A stretch of DNA of 64,000 nucleotides from Actinomadura sp. NAK00032 (GCF_013364275.1 NZ_CP054932.1:5580001-5644000), one strand, 5' to 3'; counted from the first letter of the stretch, positions 44,426 to 53,524 are shown. The notes: generated by a model from the letters alone, not told the origin. Program-made: numbers and translations.

Positions 44426-44489
44426 TTGCCTCCTCCGGCTTTGGTCGGTACTTCGTGGGCGGTCGGCGGCTGCTCGTCGCCGTGGTGGG

Positions 44490-45047
44490 TCAGGTGTCGC
44501 AGGCGATGCCGTCGCCGTCGCGGTCCAGGTCGTAGATGTCGGAGCCGGTCACGCGGACCGGGCCCTGGACGTAGGCGGGGCCGTTGCCGCTGCCGCCTGC
44601 GCAGTCGACGTCACTGGCGATCGGGACGCAGGCGCCGCTGTAGTTCGGGTCGCATGAGCGGGCGCGCTTGGTGCCCACGGCGATGATCCGGGTCACCGGA
44701 GGCCTGGTGACCTTCTGGCCGAGCAGTTTGCGGGACGTCTCCGCGCCGGCGGTGTACGTGACCTCGTAGGTCAGCTTCTTGATGCCGGTGGCGCCCTTTC
44801 TGCGCACGCGGGTCTTACCCGCGGCAAGGGTCGGGTCGTCCACCTTCCTCGTCTTGTACGGGATCTTGCGGGTGGTGGTGACCTTGCGCTTCTCTACCGG
44901 CGGGGTGGTGGGCGGAGTCGTGGTCGCCGGTGCCGTGGTCGCGGGGGTGCCAGACGCCGCCGCCTCGATGGGGGCGGCGGCGTTCGAGTCGCAGGCGCTC
45001 AGCAGCAGAAGGCCTCCGGCCGCCAGGCCGGCGATCATGCGTTTCAT
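44490..45047 (-). CDS. Lipoprotein with G5-like region and Excalibur calcium-binding domain
   Basis: A 185-residue secreted protein. The signal peptide MKRMIAGLAAGGLLLLSAC carries a lipobox Cys. A Thr/Pro-rich spacer precedes a G5-like segment (VTTTRKIPYKTRKVDDPTLA ... YEVTYTAGAETSRKLL). The C-terminal Excalibur domain (RSCDPNYSGACVP ... DLDRDGDGIACD) has the EF-hand-like DxDxDG loop. It is probably attached to the membrane facing the wall and binds Ca2+. Its role is unknown. It is transcribed towards the repeat array. Confidence 0.9.
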   Translation of the reverse strand: MKRMIAGLAAGGLLLLSACDSNAAAPIEAAASGTPATTAPATTTPPTTPPVEKRKVTTTRKIPYKTRKVDDPTLAAGKTRVRRKGATGIKKLTYEVTYTAGAETSRKLLGQKVTRPPVTRIIAVGTKRARSCDPNYSGACVPIASDVDCAGGSGNGPAYVQGPVRVTGSDIYDLDRDGDGIACDT

Positions 45048-45122
45048 GAATTCCCCCTTTGTTGGAGGAAATCGTGCTGCGTTGCTGTTTGCCGGTCAAT
45101 GTGGGAATTGGGCCGTTTGCGG

Positions 45123-45998
45123 TCAGGGTCCGGTCAGCAGGTCGCGGTGCCGCTCCATCAGGTCGGCGATCGGGCGGGGCGGGCGGCCGGTGAGGCGTTC
45201 GACGGTGTCGGTGAGGGGCTCGCCGTAGCCGGCGCGGAGCGCGGTGCCGAAGGAGACGATCATGCCGCGGACGTCGTCGGGGAGGCCGGCCTCGCGCAGG
45301 CCCGCGTCGAAGCTCTCGTCGTCCACGCTCTGGTAGGCGACGGGGCGGCCGGAGACCTTGGCCGCCAGGGCGGTGAGGTCGGCGAAGCTGAGCAGTTCGG
45401 GGCCGGTGACGTCGTAGGTCCTGCCCTCGTGGCCGCTGGAGGCCAGCACGGCGGCGGCGACGGCGGCGCAGTCGTCGCGGTGGACGAAGGCGCCGCGGGC
45501 GTGGTCGGTGTTGTCCACCAGGACGCCGCGCGCGATCGCGGGCGGGAGGATCTGGGTGACGGGGGTCTCCGCGTAGAGGCCGTTGCGCAGATAGGTGACG
45601 TCGAGCCCGGACTCGTCGAGGAGTTCGTGGGTGCGCAGGTGGTCGGGGACCACCGTGGACGGGCAGTCCGGATCGACCATGATGTACGACGTGTAGACAA
45701 TGTGCCGGATACCTGCATTTTTGGCCGCGTTTATGGCGTTCTTGTGCTGGGTGACCCGATGCCCCAGTTCATGCAGGCTGATGAGGAGGAGCCGGTCGCC
45801 GCCCTCGAATGCGGCGGGCAGCGACTCCGGGCGGTCGTAGTCGCCGTACCGGACGGTCACGCCGCGGTCCGCGAACTCGGCGAGCGCGGCCGTATCGCGG
45901 GTCACCAAGACCAGGTCACCGGGCGGCACCTTTTCCAGCGCGTATTTCGCGGTCGCACGGGCGAGCTGCCCCGATGCACTGCCGATGACGATCCTCAT
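45123..45998 (-). CDS. NmrA-like/atypical SDR NAD(P)-binding protein
   Basis: A 291-residue protein with an N-terminal Rossmann motif MRIVIGSASGQLARATAKYA (a QorB/NmrA-like variation of GxxGxxG). It continues DRLLLISLHELGHRVTQHKN, GIRHIVYTSYIMVDP and FVHRDDCAAVAAAVL, the usual order for quinone-reductase-2-like or NmrA regulators. ATG 45998 has GAGG 6 bases upstream; a GTG one codon earlier is possible. The substrate is unknown. It is divergent from the methyltransferase gene at 46101. Confidence 0.85.
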   Translation of the reverse strand: MRIVIGSASGQLARATAKYALEKVPPGDLVLVTRDTAALAEFADRGVTVRYGDYDRPESLPAAFEGGDRLLLISLHELGHRVTQHKNAINAAKNAGIRHIVYTSYIMVDPDCPSTVVPDHLRTHELLDESGLDVTYLRNGLYAETPVTQILPPAIARGVLVDNTDHARGAFVHRDDCAAVAAAVLASSGHEGRTYDVTGPELLSFADLTALAAKVSGRPVAYQSVDDESFDAGLREAGLPDDVRGMIVSFGTALRAGYGEPLTDTVERLTGRPPRPIADLMERHRDLLTGP

Positions 45999-46100
45999 CA
46001 CGTTCCTCGATCGGTCGATTACGGAAAGCGAATTGCCCGGCGGGCGGCGCGGTGGACTAAACTATGGCACTCGCCTCCGCACCGGCGCCAGGAGTGGAAC

Positions 46101-46925
46101 ATGTCAGGTTCGCGGCCGCTCGTCGACGCGGCCCATCCGTCGTCCGCCCGGGTCTATGACTACCTGCTGGGCGGAAAGGACAACTTCGCCGCCGACCGGA
46201 TCGCCGCAGGGAAGATCGAGGAGGCTTTTCCCGCCATTCGCGTCGGGGCCCGGGAGAATCGCCGCTTTCTGCTGCGGGCCGTCCGGCACATCGTCGGCGA
46301 ACTCGGAATCCGGCAGTTCCTCGACATCGGCACCGGGATTCCGACCTCGCCGAACGTGCACGAGGTCGCGCAGCGGATCACGCCGTCGGCGCGCATCGCC
46401 TATGTCGACAACGACCCCGTCGTGCTGGCGCACGCGCGGGCGCTGATGACCTCCGATCCGCGCGGGGCGGTCGGCTATCTGGACGCCGACATCCGGCGGC
46501 CGGCGGAGATCACCGGCAGCCGGCTGGTCCGCGACGTGCTGGACTTCACCGAGCCGATCGCGCTGATCATGAGCGCGATCCTGCACTTCGTCCCGGACGA
46601 GCAGGGGCCGGAGGAGATCGTCCGGACCTTCGTGGCGGCCCTGCCGCCGGGCAGCTGCGTGCTCGCCAGCCATGTGACGCCCGAGCACGAGCCCCGGCTG
46701 GCGCCGGCCTCCGCCGGGTACCGCGACGACGGCGTCCGCACGCAGGCGCGGACGGCCGCCGAGTTCGAGCGGCTGGTCTTCACCGGCCTCGAACTCGTGG
46801 AACCGGGCGTGGTCCTGGTGTCCCAGTGGCATCGCGACGCGGGCGACCCGCCGGCGCCCGGCGCCGCGGCGGTGTCCGCGTACGGGGGGCTCGCCGTGCT
46901 GGGGCCGGCCGCGCGCGTCAAGTGA
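46101..46925 (+). CDS. S-adenosyl methyltransferase (Methyltransf_19/DUF574 type)
   Basis: A 274-residue protein of the large actinobacterial family beginning with SARVYDYLLGGKDNFAADR. SAM-binding elements are FLDIGTGIPTSPNVHEVAQ, IAYVDNDPVVLAHARAL and GYLDADIRRP. ATG 46101 is preceded by AGGAG at 5-6 bases. The substrate of the family is not established. A paralogue lies at 60342-61157. Its 3' end overlaps the convergent protease gene by 8 bases. Confidence 0.9.
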   Translation: MSGSRPLVDAAHPSSARVYDYLLGGKDNFAADRIAAGKIEEAFPAIRVGARENRRFLLRAVRHIVGELGIRQFLDIGTGIPTSPNVHEVAQRITPSARIAYVDNDPVVLAHARALMTSDPRGAVGYLDADIRRPAEITGSRLVRDVLDFTEPIALIMSAILHFVPDEQGPEEIVRTFVAALPPGSCVLASHVTPEHEPRLAPASAGYRDDGVRTQARTAAEFERLVFTGLELVEPGVVLVSQWHRDAGDPPAPGAAAVSAYGGLAVLGPAARVK

Positions 46926-48030
46926 CGTCGGCTCCGAAGACCTGGAGGGCCTCGGTCACCGGCTGGAAGAACGTGACGCCACCGCTCCGGCAGTCGCCGG
47001 AGCCGCCGGAGGTGAGGCCGAGCGCGGTGTCGCCGGCGAAGAGCGGCCCGCCGCTGTCGCCGGGCTCGGCGCAGACGCTGGTCTGGATCATGCCGGTGAC
47101 GGTGCCCTCCGCGAAGTTCACCGTGGCGCCGGTGGCGAGGACCCGGCCGGCGTGGACGCCGGTGGTGCTGCCGCTGCGGACGACGCGCTGGCCGACCACG
47201 GCCTCGCCCGCCTGCGTGATGTCCACCGCCTGCCCGTTGTAGAGGTTGACCGCGCCCTCGCCGGCGGCGCCCTCCTCCGCGCGGACGAGCGCGAAGTCGT
47301 TGCCGGGGAAGCTGCTCTGCACGGTCGTGCCGAGGGGCTGCCCGCCCTGCTGGTCGGATGTCCAGGTCTGGACGGCGTTGCCGCAGTGCCCGGCGGTCAG
47401 GAAGAACGGCTGCCCGCCCCGCTCGACGTTGAAGCCCAGCGAGCAGCGGGCGCCCTGGCCGAAGATCGGGTCGCCGCCGAGGGCGAGGGTGTGCAGGCGG
47501 CCGGGGAAGCGCACCATCCGGACGGCGGTGCCCATCCGCTCGGCGGTGCGCTGGACGGCGGCCATCCGGGCGCCGGTGACCGACGCGTCGGTCCAGACGG
47601 TGACCTTCGAGGTGGCGGGATCGACGGCCCAGCCGGTGCCGGGGACGTCGGCGAAGGAGCGGCGCAGGTCGGCGGTGACCTCGCGCAGCCGGGCGGGGCT
47701 GCGCCGCGTCAGCCGGGGGACGGCGCCCGCCGCGCGGACGGTGGCGGCGTCGGTCTCGTTGGTGACCGTCACGACGGGGCGTCCCGCCGAATCGATGTAG
47801 GCGCCGGTGGTGCGGTCGCCGAGCCGGTCCGCGAGCCGGGCGGCCGTGGCCGCGGCCCGGTCGGTCGTGCGGCGGCCGGCCTGGGCGTCGCCGGCGAGGC
47901 TCGCCGGCCGGTCGCCGGAGTCCGACTCGGCGTGCACCACGTACAGCGCGCCGGCCAGGAGCCCGGCGGATCCGGCGGCCGCGGCGGCCGTCGTCACCGC
48001 GGTGCGCAGCCGGCTGTTCCTCACGCTCAT
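46918..48030 (-). CDS. Secreted S1-family serine protease (streptogrisin/alpha-lytic type)
   Basis: A 370-residue pre-pro-enzyme. The signal region is RLRTAVTTAAAAAGSAGLLAGALYVVHA, then a ~150-residue propeptide (RRSPARLREVTADLRRSFAD ... VTVWTDASV) that should assist folding. The protease domain has the His in FFLTAGHCG, the Asp in PGNDFALVRAE and the Ser in AEPGDSGGPLF. Paired cysteines (RCSLG/HCG and SVCAEP/GDCRSG) fit two disulfides. Length is normal for the family. It is extracellular after cleavage. Confidence 0.93.
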   Translation of the reverse strand: MSVRNSRLRTAVTTAAAAAGSAGLLAGALYVVHAESDSGDRPASLAGDAQAGRRTTDRAAATAARLADRLGDRTTGAYIDSAGRPVVTVTNETDAATVRAAGAVPRLTRRSPARLREVTADLRRSFADVPGTGWAVDPATSKVTVWTDASVTGARMAAVQRTAERMGTAVRMVRFPGRLHTLALGGDPIFGQGARCSLGFNVERGGQPFFLTAGHCGNAVQTWTSDQQGGQPLGTTVQSSFPGNDFALVRAEEGAAGEGAVNLYNGQAVDITQAGEAVVGQRVVRSGSTTGVHAGRVLATGATVNFAEGTVTGMIQTSVCAEPGDSGGPLFAGDTALGLTSGGSGDCRSGGVTFFQPVTEALQVFGADVT

Positions 48031-48149
48031 GAACCCTCCCGGTTCCGGGGCCTCGATCTACGGGTGGGGGTACGCGGCTTCGGCGCAGGGAGTTCAATCC
48101 GTGCGGGCGGGCGCGCCGATACGCTGACCTTGGAGGAGATCAGGAGACT

Positions 48150-49823
48150 GTGCGACGAGTTGGTGATGGCGCCCGGGTGGTCGCCGCCCTGATGAGCCTC
48201 GTGGTGGCCTTGACCGTCGCGGGCGCGTGCTCCGGCGACGAGGTGACCGGCGGCGTCCAGGTGCGGGCAGGCGACGATTGGACGCTGCCGGGCTGGGTGC
48301 GGCCTTCGCCGAACTCTGGGTTCTTCTCCGAGGAGGCGGCGCCGGCCGACCATGTCGACACGCGCGCGCTGGACGTGACCTGGCGGCAGCTCCAGCCGGA
48401 CGGCCCCGGGCAGGTGTCGGCCGGCACGAGCGGTAGCGCCCAGGAGATGGACCTCGCCCCGCTCGGCGAGCAGCTCGCCGACCGCCGGCCGTTCTGGATG
48501 CGCGTCTTCGCCGGCGGGGCGGGATGGGCGCCCGGCTGGGTCGCCGACGAGTGCCGGGTGGAGCCGATCGGTCCCGACTACGACGGCCAGTACCATCTGC
48601 CGATCTGGGACGAGTGCGTGTGGGGGCGGCTGCTCGGCCTCTACCGGAAGCTGTTCGTCGACAAGGGCCTGCGCGCGGACCCCCGGCTGAAGTTCGTCTA
48701 CGTGCCGGGCGCGTTCACCTGGGCGGAGTACGACTACGACGTCGTCGCCCAGGCCGTCGAGAAGGGCCTGACGTTCGAGAAGTACCAGTCGTGGTACCGG
48801 CACGCCTGGCGCGACCTGGCCGAGGTGTTCGGGCCGTACAGCGGCAAGCTCGTGTTCACCGGCGAGGACTACCCGTGGGGTCCGTGGGGCTCGAAGACCG
48901 ACCTGTTCGCCAAGCAGGCCGTGGACGCGGGCCTGGGCATCCGCACCGGCATCACCGAAGAGTTCAACGTCCACCTGAACGAGGCGCCCTCGTACGGGAG
49001 CCGCATCCGGCCCGACGGCCACATGACGGTGGACGAGAGCGTGCCCGTCCACGACGGGAAGCACATCGTCGCCACCGAGAACGAGTGCTACAACGACTGC
49101 GGATACAGCACCGGCGATCCGTACTACGCGGTGCGGCAGTCGAACCTCAAGGCGCTCCAACTGCGGATGAACTGGGTCTACGTGGTGCCGGGGCCGTCCT
49201 ACATGAAGCAGTACCGCGACCACTGGGAGTGGGTGCGGCTGAGCATCGGCAAGACCGCGTCCACCTCACCGGACGCGTGGGCGGCGCTGCGCGACGCCGA
49301 GGACACCTACTGGCGCGACAACACCGGCCCGTTCACCGGCGAGCGTGCGTGGGCCGGCAAGCCTTGGGTGCGCAACCTGGAGCGCTGGCTCGTGCAGCGC
49401 GACGTCAAGCCGGACGGCAAGGCCCGCCGCTCCATGGCGGACGTCCACAAGAACGTCCTGTCCAAGGAGAACGGCACCGCCTACGAGGGGCTGAGCACCG
49501 ACAGGGCGCACGGGCAGACGTCGCTGTACTTCGACCTGGACGACCGGTTCCTTCACGGCGGCGATGAGCCGGTGCAGATCAAGGTGACGTACCGGGACGC
49601 GGGCAAGGGCGCCTGGTGGATCGAGCACGAGGACGGCCGTACGGCGCAGGTGCGGCGCACCGGCGACGGGGTGTGGAAGACCGCGACGTTCCGGATCCCC
49701 GAGGCCGCGTTCGCCGGCGGCATGGGCGGCGGCACCGACTTCCGGATCACCACCGGTGACGGGGACAACATTGACGTCCGGTTCGTCCGGGTGGTGCGGC
49801 AGAACCGGCCGGACCAGGACTGA
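48150..49823 (+). CDS. Large secreted lipoprotein, glycoside-hydrolase-like
   Basis: A 557-residue protein. The signal peptide ends in a lipobox-like VAGACSG. The middle reads like a TIM-barrel glycosidase (HVDTRALDVTWRQLQPDGPG, FWMRVFAGGAGWAPGWVADE, LKFVYVPGAFTWAEYDYD, GKLVFTGEDYPWG with a Glu after a strand, IVATENECYNDCGYSTG with a second Glu). A ~100-residue C-terminal beta domain (SLYFDLDDRFLHGGDEPVQIKVTYRD) looks carbohydrate-binding. GTG 48150 has CAGGAG a few bases upstream. The two Glu are candidate acid/base and nucleophile. The family is not assigned. Confidence 0.75.
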   Translation: MRRVGDGARVVAALMSLVVALTVAGACSGDEVTGGVQVRAGDDWTLPGWVRPSPNSGFFSEEAAPADHVDTRALDVTWRQLQPDGPGQVSAGTSGSAQEMDLAPLGEQLADRRPFWMRVFAGGAGWAPGWVADECRVEPIGPDYDGQYHLPIWDECVWGRLLGLYRKLFVDKGLRADPRLKFVYVPGAFTWAEYDYDVVAQAVEKGLTFEKYQSWYRHAWRDLAEVFGPYSGKLVFTGEDYPWGPWGSKTDLFAKQAVDAGLGIRTGITEEFNVHLNEAPSYGSRIRPDGHMTVDESVPVHDGKHIVATENECYNDCGYSTGDPYYAVRQSNLKALQLRMNWVYVVPGPSYMKQYRDHWEWVRLSIGKTASTSPDAWAALRDAEDTYWRDNTGPFTGERAWAGKPWVRNLERWLVQRDVKPDGKARRSMADVHKNVLSKENGTAYEGLSTDRAHGQTSLYFDLDDRFLHGGDEPVQIKVTYRDAGKGAWWIEHEDGRTAQVRRTGDGVWKTATFRIPEAAFAGGMGGGTDFRITTGDGDNIDVRFVRVVRQNRPDQD

Positions 49824-49988
49824 CGGAGCAGGGGCCGGCCTCCCGCGCGCATCCAGTGCCCGCGTGGTTTCGACACTGCGCGCGAGCCGTCTGAACCCGT
49901 CGTCTTCGCGCAGCGGCTTCCATCCCAGTTCGCGCACATCAGGCACGGTTCTCTATCTCAGATGATGGTTTCTGATTCCTTCTCTTCA

Positions 49989-50029
49989 CTTATGAGCAGA
50001 AGCAAGCATAAGCTCTCACGCTAGAGAGC
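49989..50029. promoter_or_regulatory. Operator-like repeats before the SIS/kinase/aldolase operon
   Basis: CTTATG (49989-49994) and CATAAG (50007-50012) form a perfect 6-bp inverted repeat with a 12-base spacer. GCTCTC (50012-50017) and GAGAGC (50024-50029) form a second. They lie in an A/T-rich island that also contains TTTC/TTC direct repeats (49969-49988), 70-110 bases before ATG 50098. The layout suits a DeoR/AgaR-type sugar-phosphate repressor. No such gene is in the window. Confidence 0.45.
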
Positions 50030-50097
50030 ACGCTCGGGCGAGGGCCGCGCGGCCGCTCTCCGTGTTCGCAGCAGCTCGACTCACGTCAGGAGATTTC

Positions 50098-50991
50098 ATG
50101 GCCGGCACCCGCATCATGTCCGAGATCGCCGCGCAGCCGGAGTGCTGGCGGCGGGCCGCCGGGCTGGCGGCGGAGGCCGGGGAGGCGCTGCCGGCCCGCG
50201 GGGAGCGGGTCGCGGTCGTCGGATGCGGCACCTCGCTGTACATGGCGCAGGCGTACGCCGCGCTGCGGGAGGGCGCCGGGCACGGCGAGACCGACGCGTT
50301 CGCCGCCTCGGAGATGCCGGACGGCCGCCGCTACGACCGGGTGCTGGCGCTGACCCGGTCCGGGACGACGACGGAGGTCCTGGAGCTCCTCGGCCGGCTC
50401 GCGGGCACCGTGCCCACCACCGCGATCACCGCCGACCCGGACACCCCGGTGTCGGCGAGCGCCGGCCGGGTGATCGCGCTGGAGTTCGCCGACGAGGAGT
50501 CGGTCGTCCAGACCCGGTTCGCGACCACGCAGCTGGCGCTGCTGCGCGCCCACCTGGGCGAGGACCTGGACGCCGCGATCGCCGACGCGGCGGCGGCCGT
50601 GGCCGCCCCGCCCCCGCCCGAACTGCTCGCCGCCGGGCAGATCACCTTCCTCGGCCGCGGCTGGACGGTCGGCATCGCGCGGGAGGCCGCGCTGAAGATG
50701 CGCGAGGCGGCGGGCTTCTGGACCGAGGCGTACCCGGCGATGGAGTACCGGCACGGCCCGATCAGCATCACCGGCCCCGGCCGCGCGGTCTGGATGTTCG
50801 GCGAGCTGCCGGACGGCCTCGCCGAGCAGGTCGCCGCGACCGGCGGGACGCTGCGCACGTCCGCCGCCGACCCGCTGGCCGACCTGGTCCGGGCGCAGCG
50901 GCTCGCGGTGGCGCTGGCGGAGGCGGCGGGCCTGGACCCCGAGCGCCCGCGGCACTTGACCCGCTCGGTGATCCTGGACGCCGACGGATGA
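50098..50991 (+). CDS. SIS-domain sugar-phosphate isomerase/deaminase (AgaS/GlmS-C-like)
   Basis: A 297-residue protein with two SIS domains. The first is VAVVGCGTSLYMAQAYAALRE with VLALTRSGTTTEVLELLGRL; the second is ITFLGRGWTVGIAREAALKMREAAGFWTEAYPAMEYRHGPIS, the substrate-phosphate and catalytic region. It has no glutaminase domain, so it is probably a ketose/aldose isomerase or an amino-sugar-phosphate deaminase. AGGAG lies 6 bases before ATG 50098. It is the first gene of a three-gene operon with a tagatose/fructose-phosphate kinase and a class II aldolase. Confidence 0.88.
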   Translation: MAGTRIMSEIAAQPECWRRAAGLAAEAGEALPARGERVAVVGCGTSLYMAQAYAALREGAGHGETDAFAASEMPDGRRYDRVLALTRSGTTTEVLELLGRLAGTVPTTAITADPDTPVSASAGRVIALEFADEESVVQTRFATTQLALLRAHLGEDLDAAIADAAAAVAAPPPPELLAAGQITFLGRGWTVGIAREAALKMREAAGFWTEAYPAMEYRHGPISITGPGRAVWMFGELPDGLAEQVAATGGTLRTSAADPLADLVRAQRLAVALAEAAGLDPERPRHLTRSVILDADG

Positions 50992-51911
50992 TCGTCACGG
51001 TCACGCTGAACGCGGCGCTCGACGACACCTACGAGGTGCCGGACGCGCGGTCCGGGGAGGTCAACCGGGTCGCGGCGGTGCACCGCCGCCCCGGCGGCAA
51101 GGGCGTCAACGTCGCCCGCGTCCTGCACGGCCTCGGCCACGCCGTGGTCGCGACCGGGCTGGCCGGCGGCGCGGCGGGCCGGCGGATCGAGGAGGGCCTC
51201 GCCGCGTTCGGCGTGCCCGCCGCCTTCAGCCCGGTGGCCGCGGAGTCGCGCCGGACCGTCACGGTCGTCGGCCCCGAGGTGACGATGTACTGCGAGCCGG
51301 GCCCCATGGTGACGGGCCCGGAGTGGGACGCCTTCCTCAGCCGCTACGACGCCCTCGCCGCGGACGCCGCCGTGGTCGTCCTGTCGGGGAGCCTGCCGCC
51401 GGGCGTCCCGCCGGACGCCTACGCCGAGCTGGCCCGGCGCGCTCCCGGCCCGGTGGTGCTGGACGCCGACGGGGAGGCGCTGCGGCTCGGCGTCGCGGGG
51501 CGTCCCGACGTGGTGAAGCCGAACGCCGGCGAGCTGGCCCGCGCGAGCGGCACCGGCGACACCGCCGCCGGGGTCCGGGCGCTGCGCGCGGCGGGCGCGG
51601 GCGCGGTCGTCGCGTCCCTCGGCCCGGACGGCGTCCTCGCCGATACCCCGGACGGGGTCTTGCGCGCCGCCCTCGACCGCCCGGAGCCGGGCAACCCGAC
51701 GGGCGCGGGCGACGCGCTCGTCGCCGCGCTGGCGGCGGGCCTGGCGGGCGGCCTGCCCTGGCCGGACCGGCTGCGCCGCGCCGTCGCGCTGGCCGCCTGC
51801 GCGGTCCGCTCCCCCGTCGCCGGCGAGCTCGACGCCGCCGGCCTCCCCGCGCTCCTCGCGCGCGTCACCCTCCGATCCGAGGAGAGCCATGCCGCTCGTC
51901 CCCATGAGTGA
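50988..51911 (+). CDS. PfkB-family hexose-phosphate kinase (tagatose-6-P/fructose-1-P type)
   Basis: A 307-residue cytosolic kinase. The N-terminus MIVTVTLNAALDDTYEV and the VHRRPGGKGVNVARVLHGLG signature place it with the 1-phosphofructokinase/LacC group. Catalytic NPTGAGDALVAALAAGLAGG is present, with the anion-hole GAGD. Its ATGA overlaps the isomerase stop by 4 bases. With an aldolase next, the expected product is a ketohexose bisphosphate. Confidence 0.92.
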   Translation: MIVTVTLNAALDDTYEVPDARSGEVNRVAAVHRRPGGKGVNVARVLHGLGHAVVATGLAGGAAGRRIEEGLAAFGVPAAFSPVAAESRRTVTVVGPEVTMYCEPGPMVTGPEWDAFLSRYDALAADAAVVVLSGSLPPGVPPDAYAELARRAPGPVVLDADGEALRLGVAGRPDVVKPNAGELARASGTGDTAAGVRALRAAGAGAVVASLGPDGVLADTPDGVLRAALDRPEPGNPTGAGDALVAALAAGLAGGLPWPDRLRRAVALAACAVRSPVAGELDAAGLPALLARVTLRSEESHAARPHE

Positions 51912-52743
51912 GGCCGTCCCCGCGCGGGGGCGCGGCCTCGGCGCGTTCAACGTGATCCAGCTGGAGCACGCCGAGGCGATCGTCGCCGGCGCGGAGCGGG
52001 CGGGCGCGCCCGTGGTGCTGCAGGTCAGCGAGAACTGCGCCGCCTACCACGGCGCGCTCGCGCCGATCGGGCGGGCCGTCCTCGCGGTCGGGCGGGCCGC
52101 CGCCGTGCCGGTGGTGGCGCACCTGGACCACGCGACGTCGGCGGACCTGGTCCGGGAGGCCGTCGAGCTGGGGTTCGGGTCGGTGATGTTCGACGCGTCC
52201 CGGCTGCCCCACGGCGCGAACGTCGCAGCCACCGCCGAGGTCGCGGCGCGCTGCCGCGCGGCCGGGGTCTGGGTGGAGGCGGAGCTCGGCGAGATCGGCG
52301 GCAAGGACGGCGTGCACGCCCCGCACGCCCGCACCGACCCCGGCGAGGCCGCCGGCTACGTGGCCGCGACGGGCGTGGACGCCCTCGCCGTCGCGGTCGG
52401 CACGTCGCACGCGATGCTCACCCGCGACACGGTCCTGGATCTGCCGCTGATCGCCCGGCTGGCGGCGACCGTGCCGGTCCCGCTGGTGCTGCACGGCTCG
52501 TCCGGCGTGCCCGACGGCGCGCTCACCGCCGCCGTCGAGCACGGCATGACGAAGATCAACATCGCGACGCACCTCAACAAGGTCTACACCGGCGCCGTCC
52601 GCGACCGGCTCGGCGCCGACCCGGCCCTGGTGGACCCGCGCCGCTACATCGCCGCCGGGCGGGACGCGGTCGCCGCCGAGGTCGCCCGGCTCCTCGCGGT
52701 GATCCGGGCGGCCGCCCCGGCGGCGGGGGCCGCTACCGGTTGA
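51889..52743 (+). CDS. Class II ketose-bisphosphate aldolase (GatY/KbaY/Fba-like)
   Basis: A 284-residue Zn-dependent aldolase that splits tagatose- or fructose-bisphosphate into triose phosphates. Seen in order: GLGAFNVIQLEHAEAIVAGA, VVAHLDHATSADLVREAVELG (Zn-ligand His and catalytic Asp), VEAELGEIGGKDGV, AVAVGTSHAM (Zn His), VLHGSSGVPDG (Zn His) and MTKINIATHLNKVYTGAV. ATG 51889 overlaps the kinase by 23 bases, with GAGGAG just upstream. The three-gene set completes an amino-sugar or galactitol-type route, as in aga/gat loci. Confidence 0.92.
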   Translation: MPLVPMSEAVPARGRGLGAFNVIQLEHAEAIVAGAERAGAPVVLQVSENCAAYHGALAPIGRAVLAVGRAAAVPVVAHLDHATSADLVREAVELGFGSVMFDASRLPHGANVAATAEVAARCRAAGVWVEAELGEIGGKDGVHAPHARTDPGEAAGYVAATGVDALAVAVGTSHAMLTRDTVLDLPLIARLAATVPVPLVLHGSSGVPDGALTAAVEHGMTKINIATHLNKVYTGAVRDRLGADPALVDPRRYIAAGRDAVAAEVARLLAVIRAAAPAAGAATG

Positions 52744-53332
52744 GCCGCCGGTAGGTCACGTGCGTGACCAGGTCGGTGTGGGAGACCGCGACCGGTTCGA
52801 GGGCGAGGTCGCCGACGTCCGCGAACAGGCGCTCTCCCGCGCCGAGCACGATCGGCGCGATGTGCAGCCGCAGCTCGTCGATCAGGCCCGCCTTCAGGTA
52901 CTGGTTCACGGTCTGCGCGCCGCCGGCGACCGACACGTCCGCGTCGCCGGCGGCCCGCCGCGCCCGCTCCATGGCGGCCTCGACGCCGTCGGTGACGAAG
53001 TTGAACGTGGTGCCGCCCTTCATCGGCACGGGGTCCTTCGGGTGGTGGGTCAGGACGAACACGGGCGCGTGGTAGGGCGGCTCCTCGCCCCACCAGCCGG
53101 TCCAGTCCGAGTCGCCCCAGGTGCCGCGCACCGGGCCGAACATGTTGCGGCCCATGATGAACGCGCCGGCCGCCGTGATCTTCTCGATGGCCTCGGCGTT
53201 GGCCTCGGGCTGCTCGAACATCCACCGGTGCAGCCGCTCGGCGCCGTCGCCGAGCGGCTCCTCCAGCCGCTGGTTCGGGCCGGCGACGAAGCCGTCCACG
53301 GAGATGCCGATGTCGCAGGTGACCTTTCCCAT
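52733..53332 (-). CDS. Dihydrofolate-reductase-like (RibD C-terminal family) protein
   Basis: A 199-residue protein of the RibD_C/DHFR-fold group that is frequent in actinobacteria: MGKVTCDIGISVDGFVAGPN, AFIMGRNMFGPVRGTWGD, PVFVLTHHPKD and DVSVAGGAQTVNQYLKAGLIDELRLHIAPIVLG. It is probably an NADPH-dependent reductase with unknown substrate. It is convergent with the aldolase gene; the 3' ends overlap by 11 bases. Confidence 0.88.
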   Translation of the reverse strand: MGKVTCDIGISVDGFVAGPNQRLEEPLGDGAERLHRWMFEQPEANAEAIEKITAAGAFIMGRNMFGPVRGTWGDSDWTGWWGEEPPYHAPVFVLTHHPKDPVPMKGGTTFNFVTDGVEAAMERARRAAGDADVSVAGGAQTVNQYLKAGLIDELRLHIAPIVLGAGERLFADVGDLALEPVAVSHTDLVTHVTYRRLNR

Positions 53333-53524
53333 GGCGTTGCCTCCCTGTCGGGGCGCCCCTCCGGCGCCGCTCACCAGGAGATCGGAGCCGCCCATCGGTT
53401 CTCGACATCCTCCGGGCAAAAAACTCGTCGGCTCTGGCACGATCCCGGCCGGGGAAGGTTGAACCGGCGGGCTCCGGGCGGACGTGCTGTTGGTGTCGCG
53501 TACGCGGCAGGGGGGACCGAGCCC

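Noticed and set aside
44091-44657. Protein-like translation with RLRFALTCCRR-type repeats
   Set aside because: Product of translating the 107-bp hairpin array; periodicity comes from the DNA repeat, not from a protein family.
50988-52743. Fructose-specific PTS operon
   Set aside because: No EIIA/EIIB/EIIC gene; the SIS protein and class II aldolase point to an aga/gat-like route instead.
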